This document shows, one piece after another, positions 32,445 to 41,870 of a stretch of DNA of 64,000 nt. The stretch's first letter is position 1; each line of letters begins with the position of its first letter. Both the position numbers and the translations under genes were made by a program. The stretch is from RYN-230 sp963770535 (lineage in GTDB: Bacteria > Actinomycetota > Actinomycetes > Streptosporangiales > Streptosporangiaceae), in NCBI GenBank assembly GCA_963770535.1, contig CAVYPZ010000003.1:2170001-2234000 (forward strand), in the 5' to 3' direction. The notes below the pieces were generated by a model, which saw only the letters and a program-made list of their open reading frames with translations, was not told the origin of the DNA and made no database searches.

Positions 32445-34228
32445 GGTCTCTCCAACCCGTCCGTGGCCTGGGCTACGGGCACCGGTCCCAGGGACACGAT
32501 GGTGTCGCCCGCCTCCGGCGCCGGCGTGCCGGTGTGCGTGACGGCAGCGAGCTGGCCGTCCGCGCGGACCAGGAACAGCAGGTCGTGCCCGGCCGGCAGC
32601 GCGCCGCCGGCCGACAGTGCGACGACCCGGGCCCCGTCGTGATACCGGCCGCTGAACGTCTCCCTGCTCAGCCCGTCACCGAACAGGATGTCCCCGCTGG
32701 TGTAGGGAGCGACGACCCCGTGGCTGCGCGGCGGTGGTGCGAGCCGGTAGACACGGCCCTCGACGTTGCCGGCCAGCAGCACCGAGGCCAGCGCGTTGAA
32801 GTCGTCCTCGTCGGTGAGCAGGAGCACGGCCGTGATCTCCTCGAGCCGGGCGCCCCGGCCGGTGGCGGCGGCGAGCAGCTCGCCCGGCGCCAGCTCGAGC
32901 CCGGCCTGCCGGACCTGCTCCCGCTGCTGATCCAGGCCCGCCCACATCAGCACGTCCAGGCCGGCGGACCGCAGCGCCCGGCCCAGGTCGATGACCCAGC
33001 GCTCGCCACCGACCAGCAGCGGGCGGGTGCGGGCCGGGCGCGTGACATGCCATCGCCGGGCCACCGGCGCCGCGGTCAGGCCGTACAGGGCTACCGTCGC
33101 CACGATCACCAGGAACGTGACCGGCAGGATCCTGGCGGCACCGCCAATGCCCTTGGCCACCAGGCCCGCCGTGAATGTCGAGGCGGTGGCGGCAGCGACG
33201 ATCCCGCGCGGGGCCATCCAGCCGATGAACGCGCGCTCACCTCTCCCCAGGTCCGTCCGGAGCGTGGACGCGAAGGCGGCCAGGGGGCGGGCCACGAAGA
33301 CCAGCGCGGCGGTCAGGCCCAGTGTCGGCAGGATCAGATGACGCAGCGACTGCGGGGTGACCGTCGCCGAGATGGAGATGAACAGGACGCCGATGATCAG
33401 CTGCACCAGCGTCTCAAAGAAGGGCTGGCGGGCCGGGAGGTCAACGCCCCGCATGTTGGCCAGGGCGAGTCCCATGAAGATCGCCGCGATGAGCCCGGTG
33501 TCGGCCCGGGCCACGTCGCACCCGGCGGCCACCCCGACCACCGCGGCGAGCTGGGCCGTGGTGCCGAGCAGCTCGCCGAGCCGGAGCTTGCGCAGCAGCA
33601 GCCAGAGCAGCGCGGTGCCGATGACGCCCCCGGCCAGGCCGACCGCGACGCTGACCGCAAACTGCCCGAGCTGGCTGCCCAGCCCCTTGTGGGTGCTGGA
33701 GATGACGGCGTGGAAGACCAGCGCGCCGAGGATCGCGCCGACCGGGTCGATCAGTGACCCTTCCCAGATCAGGACCTGCTGCAGGCGTTCCGCCGGCCGG
33801 ACGAAACGCAGCAGCGGGCCCACGACCGTGGGCCCCGAGACGACCAGGATGATGCCGAGCATCACCGCCGCGCCGCGCGACATGCCGAGCAACGGCGCGG
33901 CCACGGACGCGGCGATCACCCAGGTGATCAGCACGCCCAGGACGATCAGGCGGATCACTACCCTGCGGACGTGGCCCCTGAGTTTCCGCAGGTTTAGGCC
34001 CAGGCCTGCGTCATAGAGGATGACCGCCACCGACAACGACACCAGCGGCTCGAACGCGGGCCCGAGGAGCCGCTCCGGGTTGACATCGGAAGTCAGGGCA
34101 CCCGCGATAAAGCCCACGGGCAGCAGCACGATGATGGCCGGAATGCGCAGCCGGCTGGCCAGCACCTGGGCGCCGACCGCCAGCACGAGAATGAGGCCGA
34201 CGCCGATCAGGATCTGGTTAGTTGTCAC
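32441..34228 (-). CDS. Monovalent cation:proton antiporter (CPA family) with C-terminal regulatory domain
   Basis: 595 residues. About 12-13 helices in the first 400 residues (GLILVLAVGAQVLASRLRIPAIIVLLPVGFIAG, VVSGPTVVGPLLRFVRP, EGSLIDPVGAILGALVFHAV with the ion-binding aspartate, FIGWMAPRGIVAAATASTF). The cytoplasmic tail is a Rossmann/RCK-like TrkA-N domain (GGERWVIDLGRALRSAGLDVLMW, LLLTDEDDFNALAS) and a TrkA-C-like end (LFLVRADGQLAAVTHTG). It exchanges Na+ or K+ for H+ and is probably gated by a nucleotide. Followed by an overlapping DUF389 remnant. Island motif site B lies about 140 bases upstream. Confidence 0.85.
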   Translation of the reverse strand: MTTNQILIGVGLILVLAVGAQVLASRLRIPAIIVLLPVGFIAGALTSDVNPERLLGPAFEPLVSLSVAVILYDAGLGLNLRKLRGHVRRVVIRLIVLGVLITWVIAASVAAPLLGMSRGAAVMLGIILVVSGPTVVGPLLRFVRPAERLQQVLIWEGSLIDPVGAILGALVFHAVISSTHKGLGSQLGQFAVSVAVGLAGGVIGTALLWLLLRKLRLGELLGTTAQLAAVVGVAAGCDVARADTGLIAAIFMGLALANMRGVDLPARQPFFETLVQLIIGVLFISISATVTPQSLRHLILPTLGLTAALVFVARPLAAFASTLRTDLGRGERAFIGWMAPRGIVAAATASTFTAGLVAKGIGGAARILPVTFLVIVATVALYGLTAAPVARRWHVTRPARTRPLLVGGERWVIDLGRALRSAGLDVLMWAGLDQQREQVRQAGLELAPGELLAAATGRGARLEEITAVLLLTDEDDFNALASVLLAGNVEGRVYRLAPPPRSHGVVAPYTSGDILFGDGLSRETFSGRYHDGARVVALSAGGALPAGHDLLFLVRADGQLAAVTHTGTPAPEAGDTIVSLGPVPVAQATDGLERP

Positions 34229-34369
34229 GCCAGTCTCCGGCCGTTCCGGTCACCTCTTGTTTCCCCGCCGTTCACAATTCCGTGGCCGGTGCTGAACCAT
34301 AGGCTGCGGCAAAGGCACGATCAGGCAATGTTCCCGTGGTCATGGTCCCGGCAGGAGAGCGCGTGGAAA

Positions 34370-34386
34370 TCACCCTTGGTAGGTGA
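34370..34386. promoter_or_regulatory. Island motif site B
   Basis: TCACCC-TTGGT-AGGTGA, 11/12 to the consensus, symmetrical as ATCACC/GGTGAT. In the 232-base gap between the antiporter start (34228) and the end of GAP copy 2 (34461). Confidence 0.5.
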
Positions 34387-34460
34387 TGAGCCGATCCTTC
34401 CGAGCGGTTAAAAAGCCACCGGGAGCGGGATGGATTGCCAGCGGTGACAGCGGCTGTCCG

Positions 34461-35117
34461 CTAGGCGACGATGTAGTAGATGCTGGTCGCGACCAGCCAG
34501 AAGCCGAGTACCAGCGAGACGACGATGATGACCTGGTCGGTATGCGTATCGATCCACAGGCGGGACCGGGCGAGGAAGTCTCGTGCTTGCTGGGGGCGGA
34601 AGCCGGCGTAGATCTCCATCGCCAGGATCGAGGACGTGGAGATGACGCAGAACAGCGCGAGGGTCAGGTAATCCTCCCAGGAGGAGAGTTTCGCCTCGAG
34701 GATGACCGTGACGCCCGCGGCGATGAGTCCCCAGGGCTGGGTGAGCGGGCCGAGCCCGATGGCGTACCACGGGGTCATGTTGTCGATGTGCGTCTGCCAC
34801 CTGGGGGGCTTTTTCGGTGGTTTGGGTTTGCCCAGCTTCCGGTAGTAGCGGATCGCGATCACCAGCAGCGCGGCGCCGATGGCGAGCTTGGCGGCGAGCG
34901 CGGCCAGTGAGGGAGCCGTGCTGGGCTTCGGGGGGTTGTTGCCGGTGACGAGCACCGTGACCGCGATCACGATCGCGAGTGACACGAGCCAGCCGAAGAT
35001 GAACGCGGCTCCCTTCCGCACGCCGCCCTCCGACGCGAGGATGAGGATGAACGCGGTGAGCGGGATCGGTTCGAGCGTGATCGCCAGGCCGATGAGGACA
35101 AGGCTCAGGACGAGCAT
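34461..35117 (-). CDS. GAP family membrane protein (Sap-like), copy 2
   Basis: 218 residues, same family and topology as copy 1: LIGLAITLEPIPLTAFILILASEGGVRKGAAFIFGW, ITQPWG-type LTQPWGLIAAGVTVILEAKLSSWEDY, and C-terminal VIIVVSLVLGFWLVATSIYYIVA. The middle loop carries a lysine/proline stretch (KLGKPKPPKKPPRW) instead of the shorter loop of copy 1. Start ATG 35117 begins the conserved first helix, with GGAAGG upstream. The two copies share 40-50% residues by eye. Substrate unknown. A weak island motif (site C) lies 170 bases upstream. Confidence 0.78.
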   Translation of the reverse strand: MLVLSLVLIGLAITLEPIPLTAFILILASEGGVRKGAAFIFGWLVSLAIVIAVTVLVTGNNPPKPSTAPSLAALAAKLAIGAALLVIAIRYYRKLGKPKPPKKPPRWQTHIDNMTPWYAIGLGPLTQPWGLIAAGVTVILEAKLSSWEDYLTLALFCVISTSSILAMEIYAGFRPQQARDFLARSRLWIDTHTDQVIIVVSLVLGFWLVATSIYYIVA

Positions 35118-35277
35118 GTGGTGAGGCCTTCCAGCGCGGACGGCAACCGCCCCAGGGATGGACCTGCCGCTGCCGACACCATCGTGGCCCCCTAAGCAGG
35201 TATCGCCGGAACCTTGGCTCCAGTCTCTTCGCCCACCTGCGCCTCCACGATCCCATCTCACGTCAGGTGGCGTGGCA

Positions 35278-35294
35278 TCCTCCCAATTGGGTGA
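35278..35294. promoter_or_regulatory. Weak island motif site C
   Basis: TCCTCC-CAATT-GGGTGA: right half perfect, left half 4/6. It contains the palindrome CCCAATTGGG. Between GAP copy 2 and the 3' end of the MalT-like gene. Confidence 0.3.
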
Positions 35295-35313
35295 AAGGGA
35301 CGATGCCGGGCCA

Positions 35314-37591
35314 TCAGTTGTCGAGCAGGCCGAGGTCGCGGGAGCGGGTGACCGCCTGGTTGCGGGTGGAGGCGCCGAGCTTGCGGTAGATCGAGTTCGC
35401 CTGCGATTTGATGGTGTTGGGGGACAGGAACACCTGCGAGGCGATCTCGGGGAAGGACAGGTGGGTGCAGAGCAGTGGCAAGAGGCGGAGCTCGGCACCG
35501 GTCAGGGCCGACGCGCCGGGAGCGCCGGGGCCGCGTTCCTTCGCGAGATGCGCCCGGAGCACCTGGGCCTGGCCGACCAGGTTCCCGAGGCCGGGCCGTC
35601 GCCTGAGCAGCTCATCGACCTCCCGCATGAGCGTCCTGGCCCCGGCGAGGTCGGCGAGCGCGAGGTGGACGCGGGCCAGCTCGATCCGGGCCTGAACGGC
35701 GAAGTAGGGCAGGGCGTAGGTCAGCAGATGCCGCAGCCGCTGAGCGCTCACGAGGTGCTGGCGCGCCGCCGGGATATCTCCCCGGTGCAGGGCGGTACGG
35801 GCCCGCACCGCACTGACCAGGGGTGTTGCGTAGCTCTCCTCGATCCCGGCCCCACGCAGAGCGGTGTCCGCCTGGCCGACCATGATCTCGACGCGGTCCC
35901 AGTCGCTGCGGGCCATCGCCACCAGCGATCTTTCGCACAGCGAGAGCGCGCGGTCCTCGTGCGCGCCCGCCTCCTCCGCGACGAGGATCCCGTCTTCCAG
36001 CGCCGCGTCGCCACCATCGAGGTCACCACACAGGATGCGGGCGATCCCTTGCAGGAATACGGGTGCCGGTGTCACGAAGCTCTGCGCCGCGAATCTGAGC
36101 ACCGCCTCGTCGGCGTCAGCGCGCATCTGCTCGGCCCCGCCGCGGCACAAGAAGGCTCGCAGCACGGCAGCCCACGCCTCAGTGGAAGGGTCGCCGGCCC
36201 GGGCCGGATTCCCGTACTGCCAGCGATCGACCACATCAGCCCACCGCTCGGCCTCGACCGGCCGCCCGGTCAGCGCGCAGAAGAGCGAGGCCAGCACCGC
36301 GACCATCGGGTGTCCCTCGATCCCGCCCCGGTCCTCCAGCCACCGGAACCACCGCTGGATGGTGGTGAGCCCGGCCCTGCCGGTGGGCCGGCACGACGAG
36401 TTTCCCCACCAGCGCTGCGGCCGCGCCGGCGTCTCCTGCCGCCATCGAATATCCCAGCGCCTCCTCGGGCCAGCCGTTCGCCATGTACCAGCTGGCGGCG
36501 CGGCGCCGCAGCATCGGGAGCATGCCGGGTTCCAGGCGCTCTAGTTCCGCCAGCAGCATGTCGCGGAACAGGTGGTGGTAGCGGTACCACTCCCCCCGCC
36601 GGTCCAGCGGCACCAGCAGCAGGTTCGACCCAGCCAGATCCGCAAGGATCGCGGCCGCATCCGGCAAGTCCAGTACTGCCTCGCACAGCGGCCCGGACAT
36701 CCGCTCCAGCACCGCGGTCCGGGTCAGGAACACCCGTTGCCGGCGGGAGATCCGCGCCAGGAACTCCGACTCCATGTACTCGCTCACCAGCCGGTCGTCC
36801 CCGCCGAAGGAGACCACCGCTCCTGCGAACGGGCCGCCCTCCCGCAGATAGAGCGCCGCGAGATACAGCCCGGCCGGCCATCCTTCGGTCCGCTTGTGCA
36901 GCTCTGCCGCGTCTTCCTCGGCCAGGGCGAGGCCAGCATCACGCAGCAGCGATGACGCCTCCTCCCGGGTGAGCGACAACTGAGCCGGGCCGATCTCCAG
37001 GATCTTGCCCTCGGCGCGCAGCCGCGCGATCCGCAGCGGCGGCTCGGCCCGGCCCGCCAGCGCCAGCCGCGAACCGGCCGGCACATGATCGGCCAGCACC
37101 GACAGCGCGGCCCGGCACTCCGGATTGCGCAGCAGGTGCACGTCATCCAGGACCAGCACCACCGGCGAGGTCATCGACGAAAAAGCCGACCCCAGCCGGG
37201 GGACAACCGAGCCTGGCACCGAGCTCACCGGGGAGGCGAGCGCGTCAAAGACCCGCTCACCGATCGGCTCAACCGCATCGAGCGCCTCCGCGATGTAGGT
37301 GAGCAGGACCTTCGGGTCATTGTCCGCTTCGTTAACCGACACCCACGCGAATGCCTGGCCGTTGCGCTCGGCCCACTGCGACAGCAACGTCGTCTTCCCA
37401 TAACCGGCGGGCGCGACCACCGAGACGATGGGGCGCGGGTCGCCCTGCGCCAGCCGCTCGATCAGCGGCGAACGGCGGACAGTGCCTGGCCGCAGCAGCG
37501 GATGCAGCAGCTTCGACGCGAAAAGGTCAGGCACCGGCCGACCCGCGCGGTGCGATCGGCCGGACCGCTGACGCAGGTCGCTTTCGCTCAT
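35314..37591 (-). pseudogene. MalT-like LuxR family regulator, frameshifted
   Basis: Large LAL regulator of the MalT/AlkS type, about 760 residues if repaired. The N-terminal frame (37591 to about 36370) has FASKLLHPLLRPGTVRRSPLIERL, Walker A APAGYGKTTLLSQW (59-72), VVLVLDDVHLLRNPECRAAL and winged-helix/TPR parts through ALVGKLVVPAHRQGR. The rest, from LTTIQRWFRWLEDR to the C-terminal HTH (LTGAELRLLPLLCTHLSFPE, IASQVFLSPNTIKSQANSIY), is in another frame. One extra base in the GAGCCCGGCCC stretch at 36370-36372 accounts for it. Nothing else is damaged, so a sequence error is possible. Island motif site D is 140 bases upstream of the start. Confidence 0.8.
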
Positions 37592-37916
37592 GCCTCGGAC
37601 TGTGCCCCCCGGGACGGTCTCCCGGTTGATGATCCGCCTAAGCCCCGGATCAGGTCAAGCGACGAAGGCGAGTGCGCAGATGCCGCCCGGAGCCCAGATG
37701 CTGGATATCCCGGGAACAAGCCTTCCCTGTCACCCGATTGGGGGGATGTCATGGCGGGCCGGGGCACGTGGGATCGGGAGAGTAAGAGGACCGGAATCAA
37801 TGTTCCGGCAGTTCCGGCAAACAGGGACCCAAAATGACCTCGGCACCAGGGCCAGCTTGCCCGTTCCGGTCCCTGATGATCACTGCGGCCGGGGTGGTCG
37901 CGCGAGATGAGATGAG
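37592..37916. other. Intergenic region with island motif site D
   Basis: A 325-base gap between the divergent MalT-like regulator and a small membrane protein. It holds motif site D (37730-37746) and a triple GATGA repeat at 37905-37920 just before the small gene. No further gene is supported. Confidence 0.5.
37730..37746. promoter_or_regulatory. Island motif site D
   Basis: TCACCC-GATTG-GGGGGA, left half perfect, right half 5/6. Divergent promoter region of the MalT-like regulator and the small membrane protein at 37917. Confidence 0.5.
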
Positions 37917-38186
37917 ATGACGATCAGCGTCGGATCGGCGGGGCCTGGCCCCATATCGGGGCGCACCCGGCAGGAAGCGCGGGAGGCGAGACACCGGCAG
38001 CGCGTAGTCACGTTCGTCATGCTGGCTGCGGCAGCCCGGATGGCGGTGGACAGGCGCACCGTGGCGGGCATCATCACGCTCGCGATCGGGGTGGCCGCGG
38101 TGAAAGGCCTGGGAAGCGAGCGCGGTACCCCCGCCCTGGACTGGTACCGGGCACGAGGGCGACAAGAGAGCCGCAGCTCAGCATAG
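37917..38186 (+). CDS. Small hypothetical membrane-associated protein
   Basis: 89 residues. A basic N-terminus (RTRQEAREARHRQR) is followed by two hydrophobic stretches, VVTFVMLAAAARMAV and TVAGIITLAIGVAAVKGL, then a polar tail with WYRARGRQE. Composition looks protein-like and not like an antisense shadow, and the gene is preceded by a GAGATGAGATGAG purine run that can serve as ribosome binding site. No family recognised. Convergent with the membrane protein at 38221. Confidence 0.5.
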   Translation: MTISVGSAGPGPISGRTRQEAREARHRQRVVTFVMLAAAARMAVDRRTVAGIITLAIGVAAVKGLGSERGTPALDWYRARGRQESRSSA

Positions 38187-38220
38187 CTGCGGCCTGGCGC
38201 TCCTGGCTCATTGGTCACTC

Positions 38221-39534
38221 TCATGTGTGGCCTGCCATCTTCGGCTGGGCAGGCGGCCGGCTGCCGATCAGCTCGATCAGGGCGAGGACCACCAGCAGCA
38301 CAACGGCGATCACGATGGCGGTCACGGCCGTCGGCTGGCCCCAGAACACGAAGACCAGCGCGGCCAGGGCCACGGCGCAGATGCGAAGCGCCTTCCGGTG
38401 CGTGTAGGTCCACCGGCCCGCCGGGCCGGTGGACACGCCATGGCGTTCGCCGCCGTGGCGGATCCAGCCCAGTCCGCGGGTGAAAGCCCCCCGGATCCGG
38501 ACCGCGGCCGCGGACGGACCGGCCAGGAACCCGCCGGCGGCGACGATCAGGCCTGCCACCAGGACCGTGCGCAAGCCTTCCTTGATGAAGGCGACGAGCG
38601 TGTCGAACAAGACGGCAGCGGCGGCAGGGGGCAATTTGCTCGGGGGCACGCTATCCAGGTAGATGCCACGGAAGATCACCAGCCCGGCGGCGAGCACCAC
38701 CATCGACGCCGCGACGCCGAGACCGCCGCCGATCAGCGCGCGGCGGCGGCCACGGGCGGCGAACACACCCAGGCCCAGCAGCAGCACCGTCAGTACCGGC
38801 AGCACGATCTTGAGGTCGTTGATCAGCCGGTACCCGGTCTGTGCCTTGACCAGGTACTTGGCCGAGAACAGGCTGAGCGTCGGGTTGATGGCCGGGATCT
38901 TGCTGGCGAGGCCGAAGCCCCGGCTGGCCAGGTCCTGCTTGACGATGTCGATGAACGGGCCCAGGTTGAGGACGACCTGGTCGTTCTTGACGCTCACCGA
39001 GCTGCTGCCCTGGCCCGAGAGCGCCTTCACCAGCTCCTGGTGCACGAGGGTGTTGGCCTGGACCCAGGCCCGGGCGAACCGCGGGCCCGTCACGATCTTG
39101 TGGACCTCGCCGTGAATGGAGCCGGCGACCCCGCTGGCGATCGAGGGGGCCACCGATTTGACCAGCGCACTGACTTTGGGCAGTCCGAGGCCAGACAGCG
39201 CGGCCTCGGCCTGGCCGGCATATCCGTTTACGTTGAGCCTGGTGGTGATCTCGGTCGTGATCTTGTCGGTCAGGGCATTCTGGATCGCCGGATCATGGAC
39301 CAGCGGCTCCATGGTGGCCACGTAGCGGGAGGTGTTGCTGACCTCGTTGGCCGCCCACACGGCCAGCACCGAGACTGGTGCCAGCACGCAGCCGAGCACG
39401 ATGAGGATTGCCGCCACCCAGGGCCGCCAGCTGATGCGCCCCCGCCGGGCCGGGCCCGCTGGCTCTCGTTCACCCGCCGGGCTGGGCGCCGCGGCTGCTG
39501 CCGCAGTGCCAGCCTCGGTGCTGTCATCAGACAG
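38221..39534 (-). CDS. Large membrane protein, paralogue 1 (probable CTG start)
   Basis: About 437 residues. A short charged N-terminus, one helix (WVAAILIVLGCVLAPVSVLAVWA), a large presumably extracytoplasmic domain (TSRYVATMEPLVHDPAIQNALTDKITTEI ... INPTLSLFSAKYLVKAQTGYRLINDLK), then a cluster of four or more helices to the end. Its paralogue at 51060-52415 starts with ATG-TCT-GAC; at the aligned position here stands CTG-TCT-GAT preceded by GGGAGG, so CTG 39534 is the likely start. The next usable codon (GTG 39417) would cut into the first helix. Function unknown. Island motif site E lies 100 bases upstream. Confidence 0.7.
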   Translation of the reverse strand: MSDDSTEAGTAAAAAAPSPAGEREPAGPARRGRISWRPWVAAILIVLGCVLAPVSVLAVWAANEVSNTSRYVATMEPLVHDPAIQNALTDKITTEITTRLNVNGYAGQAEAALSGLGLPKVSALVKSVAPSIASGVAGSIHGEVHKIVTGPRFARAWVQANTLVHQELVKALSGQGSSSVSVKNDQVVLNLGPFIDIVKQDLASRGFGLASKIPAINPTLSLFSAKYLVKAQTGYRLINDLKIVLPVLTVLLLGLGVFAARGRRRALIGGGLGVAASMVVLAAGLVIFRGIYLDSVPPSKLPPAAAAVLFDTLVAFIKEGLRTVLVAGLIVAAGGFLAGPSAAAVRIRGAFTRGLGWIRHGGERHGVSTGPAGRWTYTHRKALRICAVALAALVFVFWGQPTAVTAIVIAVVLLVVLALIELIGSRPPAQPKMAGHT

Positions 39535-39958
39535 GGCTACCTCCCGCCGGCAGTTCGCGGCAACCCCGCTCGCGTCGCGTCACGACGCTGGCCGACCCTG
39601 CATCTCACTGTCCATAGGCCGGCCCGGGGGCGGCTCACCCGACTTGGGTGACTGCCCCCATAGTCCTTGGGTGACTGTCCCTCTAATCCGAGCCGGCGCT
39701 CACCTGGCCCTCGGGTTACCTGGGGGTAATTTCCAGGCATTGGTCAGGACCGTCGGTGATGCTGTGGATGGTTCCTCCTGGCGACGGCGCCGATCAGGCA
39801 CCCCCGGAGGGCCGAGAGCGCCCCGCCGGCTGCGCGTTCCCCCGACACCGCGACCGCCGGGGCGCCCGAGAGCGCCCCGCCGGCTGCGCCTTTCCCCCGG
39901 AGGCCCACCCCGGCCGGCGGGGCGCCCTCGCCACGCCACCTCCGGCCAGGGTCCGCCC
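39535..39958. other. Intergenic region with site E and 54-base-period direct repeat
   Basis: A 424-base gap between the membrane protein start and the end of GH15. It contains motif site E (39635-39651), a second GGGTGA half-site within a 23-base-period repeat of CTTGGGTGACTG (39643 and 39666), and two copies of CCGAGAGCGCCCCGCCGGCT (39812 and 39866). No gene is supported. Confidence 0.55.
39635..39651. promoter_or_regulatory. Island motif site E (perfect)
   Basis: TCACCC-GACTT-GGGTGA, both halves perfect, 100 bases upstream of membrane protein paralogue 1; an extra half-site GGGTGA follows at 39669. Confidence 0.6.
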
Positions 39959-41836
39959 TTACCCGAAGGAGGCAGCGCGGTTGGCCGCCGGCTCGGACTC
40001 GATGAGCAGCGACACCGCCTCGATCAGGGCCAGGTGGGTGAACGCCTGCGGGAAATTGCCCATGTGCTCGCCGGTGCTGGTGTCGATCTCCTCCGCGTAC
40101 AGCTGCAGCGGCCCGGCGAACGACAGCAGCTTCTGGCACAGGGCTCGTGCGCGTTCCGTTTCACCGATCATGGCCAGCGCACTCACCAGCCAGAAGGAGC
40201 AGATGGTGAAGGTGCCCTCCTTGCCCTCGAACCCGGTGTCGGTTCCGTCGACCTTGTAGCGCAGGACCAGGCCGTCCTCGGTCAGCTCGTCGGCGATGGC
40301 CAGCACGGTCGCCCTGATTCGCTTGTCGTCGGGAGGCAGGAATCCCATGATGGGCAGGAGCAGCAGCGAGGCGTCGAGGTCGTCGGTCTCGTCGTGCTGG
40401 CGGAACACGCCCCGCTTGGACACGTCCTTGTCCAGGACATCGGCCTTGATCTCATCGGCGCCGGCCCGCCAGCGCTTGGCGCGCTCGCCGTCGCCGCGTT
40501 CCTCGGCCAGGTCGGCGCCGCGGGAGGCTGCCACCCAGCACATCACCTTGGACGCCGTGAAGTGCTTGGGGTCGCCGCGGACCTCCCAGATGCCCTGGTC
40601 GGGCTCGTGCCAGCGCTGCAGGGCATCGTCCACGAAGGTGGCGAGCCCTTCCCAGACAGGGGAGATGATCTCGCCGGCCCCGGAGTGGAACTGCACATCC
40701 AGCGCGTCCAGGATCATCCCCCACACGTCGTGCTGCTGCTGGTTCCAGGCCCCGTTGCCGACCCGGACCGGCCGGGCGCCGCGGTAGCCGGACAGGTGGT
40801 CGAGGGTGTGCTCGGTCAGGTCGCGCTCCCCGCCGATGCCGTACATGATCTGGAGCTCGGGGCGGCGGCTCAGGTTGCCCCCAGTGACCGCCTCGAGGAT
40901 GAAGCCCCAGTATTCGATCGCTTCCCAGTCGAACCCGAGCCGGTACAGCGAGCGGAGCATGAACGCCGAGTCCCTGATCCAGGTGAAGCGGTAGTCCCAG
41001 TTGCGGGCCCCACCCCAGGTTTCGGGCAGCGAGGTGGTCGACGCGGCCATGATGGCGCCGGTGGGAGCGTAGCTGAGCCCCTTCAGGGTCAGCGCGCTGC
41101 GGTCGAGATACGTCTTCCACGGGTGGTCGGGGATGTTGGCTGAGCTCAGCCAGTCGCGCCAGAAATCGACGGTGCAGTTCAGTGTGCGCTGCGCCTCATC
41201 CAGGTCAGCCGGCGCGTGGCCGCCCTCCCAGGACAGCGCGACGAAGGCCGACTGGCCCGCAGCCAGCGACGTGCGGCCGTAGCAGCGGGCCCCCAGTACG
41301 CCGAGCGGGATGCTGCCCGCCAGGTCGAGATGCACGTCCCCCTCGGCGGGGGTGATGCTCATAGCGTCGTAGCCGTCGTCGCGATAGTTCCACTGGCCAG
41401 CCGTCCGCCCGTACTCGAACTGCGGGTTGCAGTTCACGACAGCCTCGACCCGGCCGCTGATGCACGTCGCGATCCGCACGAGCGCGCCGATGGCGCCGAA
41501 ATCGGCGGGGGCCCGGTGGTAGTCCGGCCGCCGCCCTTCACGCTGGACCGGGCCCATGGCCAGGAAGTCCTGGACGACCATCCATCCCGTGGGGGTCTGC
41601 CAGGTCGTCTCCAGCACGTTGGTGCCCGGTACGTACCGGCGGTGCAGGGGGACGTGGGTGTTGCCGGGACCGAACCTGAACAACCCCGCCGACCGGTCCA
41701 GGAGCGCCCCGAAGACACTCGGGGAATCGGGCCGGGGCAGGCACAGCCACTCGACCGACCCGTCCGGGGCCACCAGGCAGCTCTGCTCGCAATTCGACAG
41801 GAACCCGTAATCGGCAATCGGCGGGAATGTGCTCAT
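39959..41836 (-). CDS. Glycoside hydrolase family 15 protein (trehalase/glucoamylase-like)
   Basis: 625 residues, cytoplasmic (no signal peptide). The N-terminal trehalase-like domain starts IADYGFLSNCEQSCLVAPDGSVEWLCLPR; the (alpha/alpha)6 barrel follows with WGGARNWDYRFTWIRDSAF, the catalytic-acid segment DQGIWEVRGDPKHFTASKVM and the second acidic site LYAEEIDTSTGEHMGNFPQAFTHLALI. This set matches the mycobacterial trehalase/GH15 group that hydrolyses trehalose, although some relatives are glucoamylases or inactive. Trehalose turnover fits a stress island. It lies 34 bases downstream of the GMC gene on the same strand, so probably one operon. Confidence 0.85.
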   Translation of the reverse strand: MSTFPPIADYGFLSNCEQSCLVAPDGSVEWLCLPRPDSPSVFGALLDRSAGLFRFGPGNTHVPLHRRYVPGTNVLETTWQTPTGWMVVQDFLAMGPVQREGRRPDYHRAPADFGAIGALVRIATCISGRVEAVVNCNPQFEYGRTAGQWNYRDDGYDAMSITPAEGDVHLDLAGSIPLGVLGARCYGRTSLAAGQSAFVALSWEGGHAPADLDEAQRTLNCTVDFWRDWLSSANIPDHPWKTYLDRSALTLKGLSYAPTGAIMAASTTSLPETWGGARNWDYRFTWIRDSAFMLRSLYRLGFDWEAIEYWGFILEAVTGGNLSRRPELQIMYGIGGERDLTEHTLDHLSGYRGARPVRVGNGAWNQQQHDVWGMILDALDVQFHSGAGEIISPVWEGLATFVDDALQRWHEPDQGIWEVRGDPKHFTASKVMCWVAASRGADLAEERGDGERAKRWRAGADEIKADVLDKDVSKRGVFRQHDETDDLDASLLLLPIMGFLPPDDKRIRATVLAIADELTEDGLVLRYKVDGTDTGFEGKEGTFTICSFWLVSALAMIGETERARALCQKLLSFAGPLQLYAEEIDTSTGEHMGNFPQAFTHLALIEAVSLLIESEPAANRAASFG

Positions 41837-41870
41837 CGGCGAGTCACCTTTCGCAGTCAGGATAGGAACG

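Noticed and set aside
35158..36972. A 604-codon plus-strand open frame
   Set aside because: Antisense to the MalT-like regulator, whose two frames both carry conserved domain sequence.
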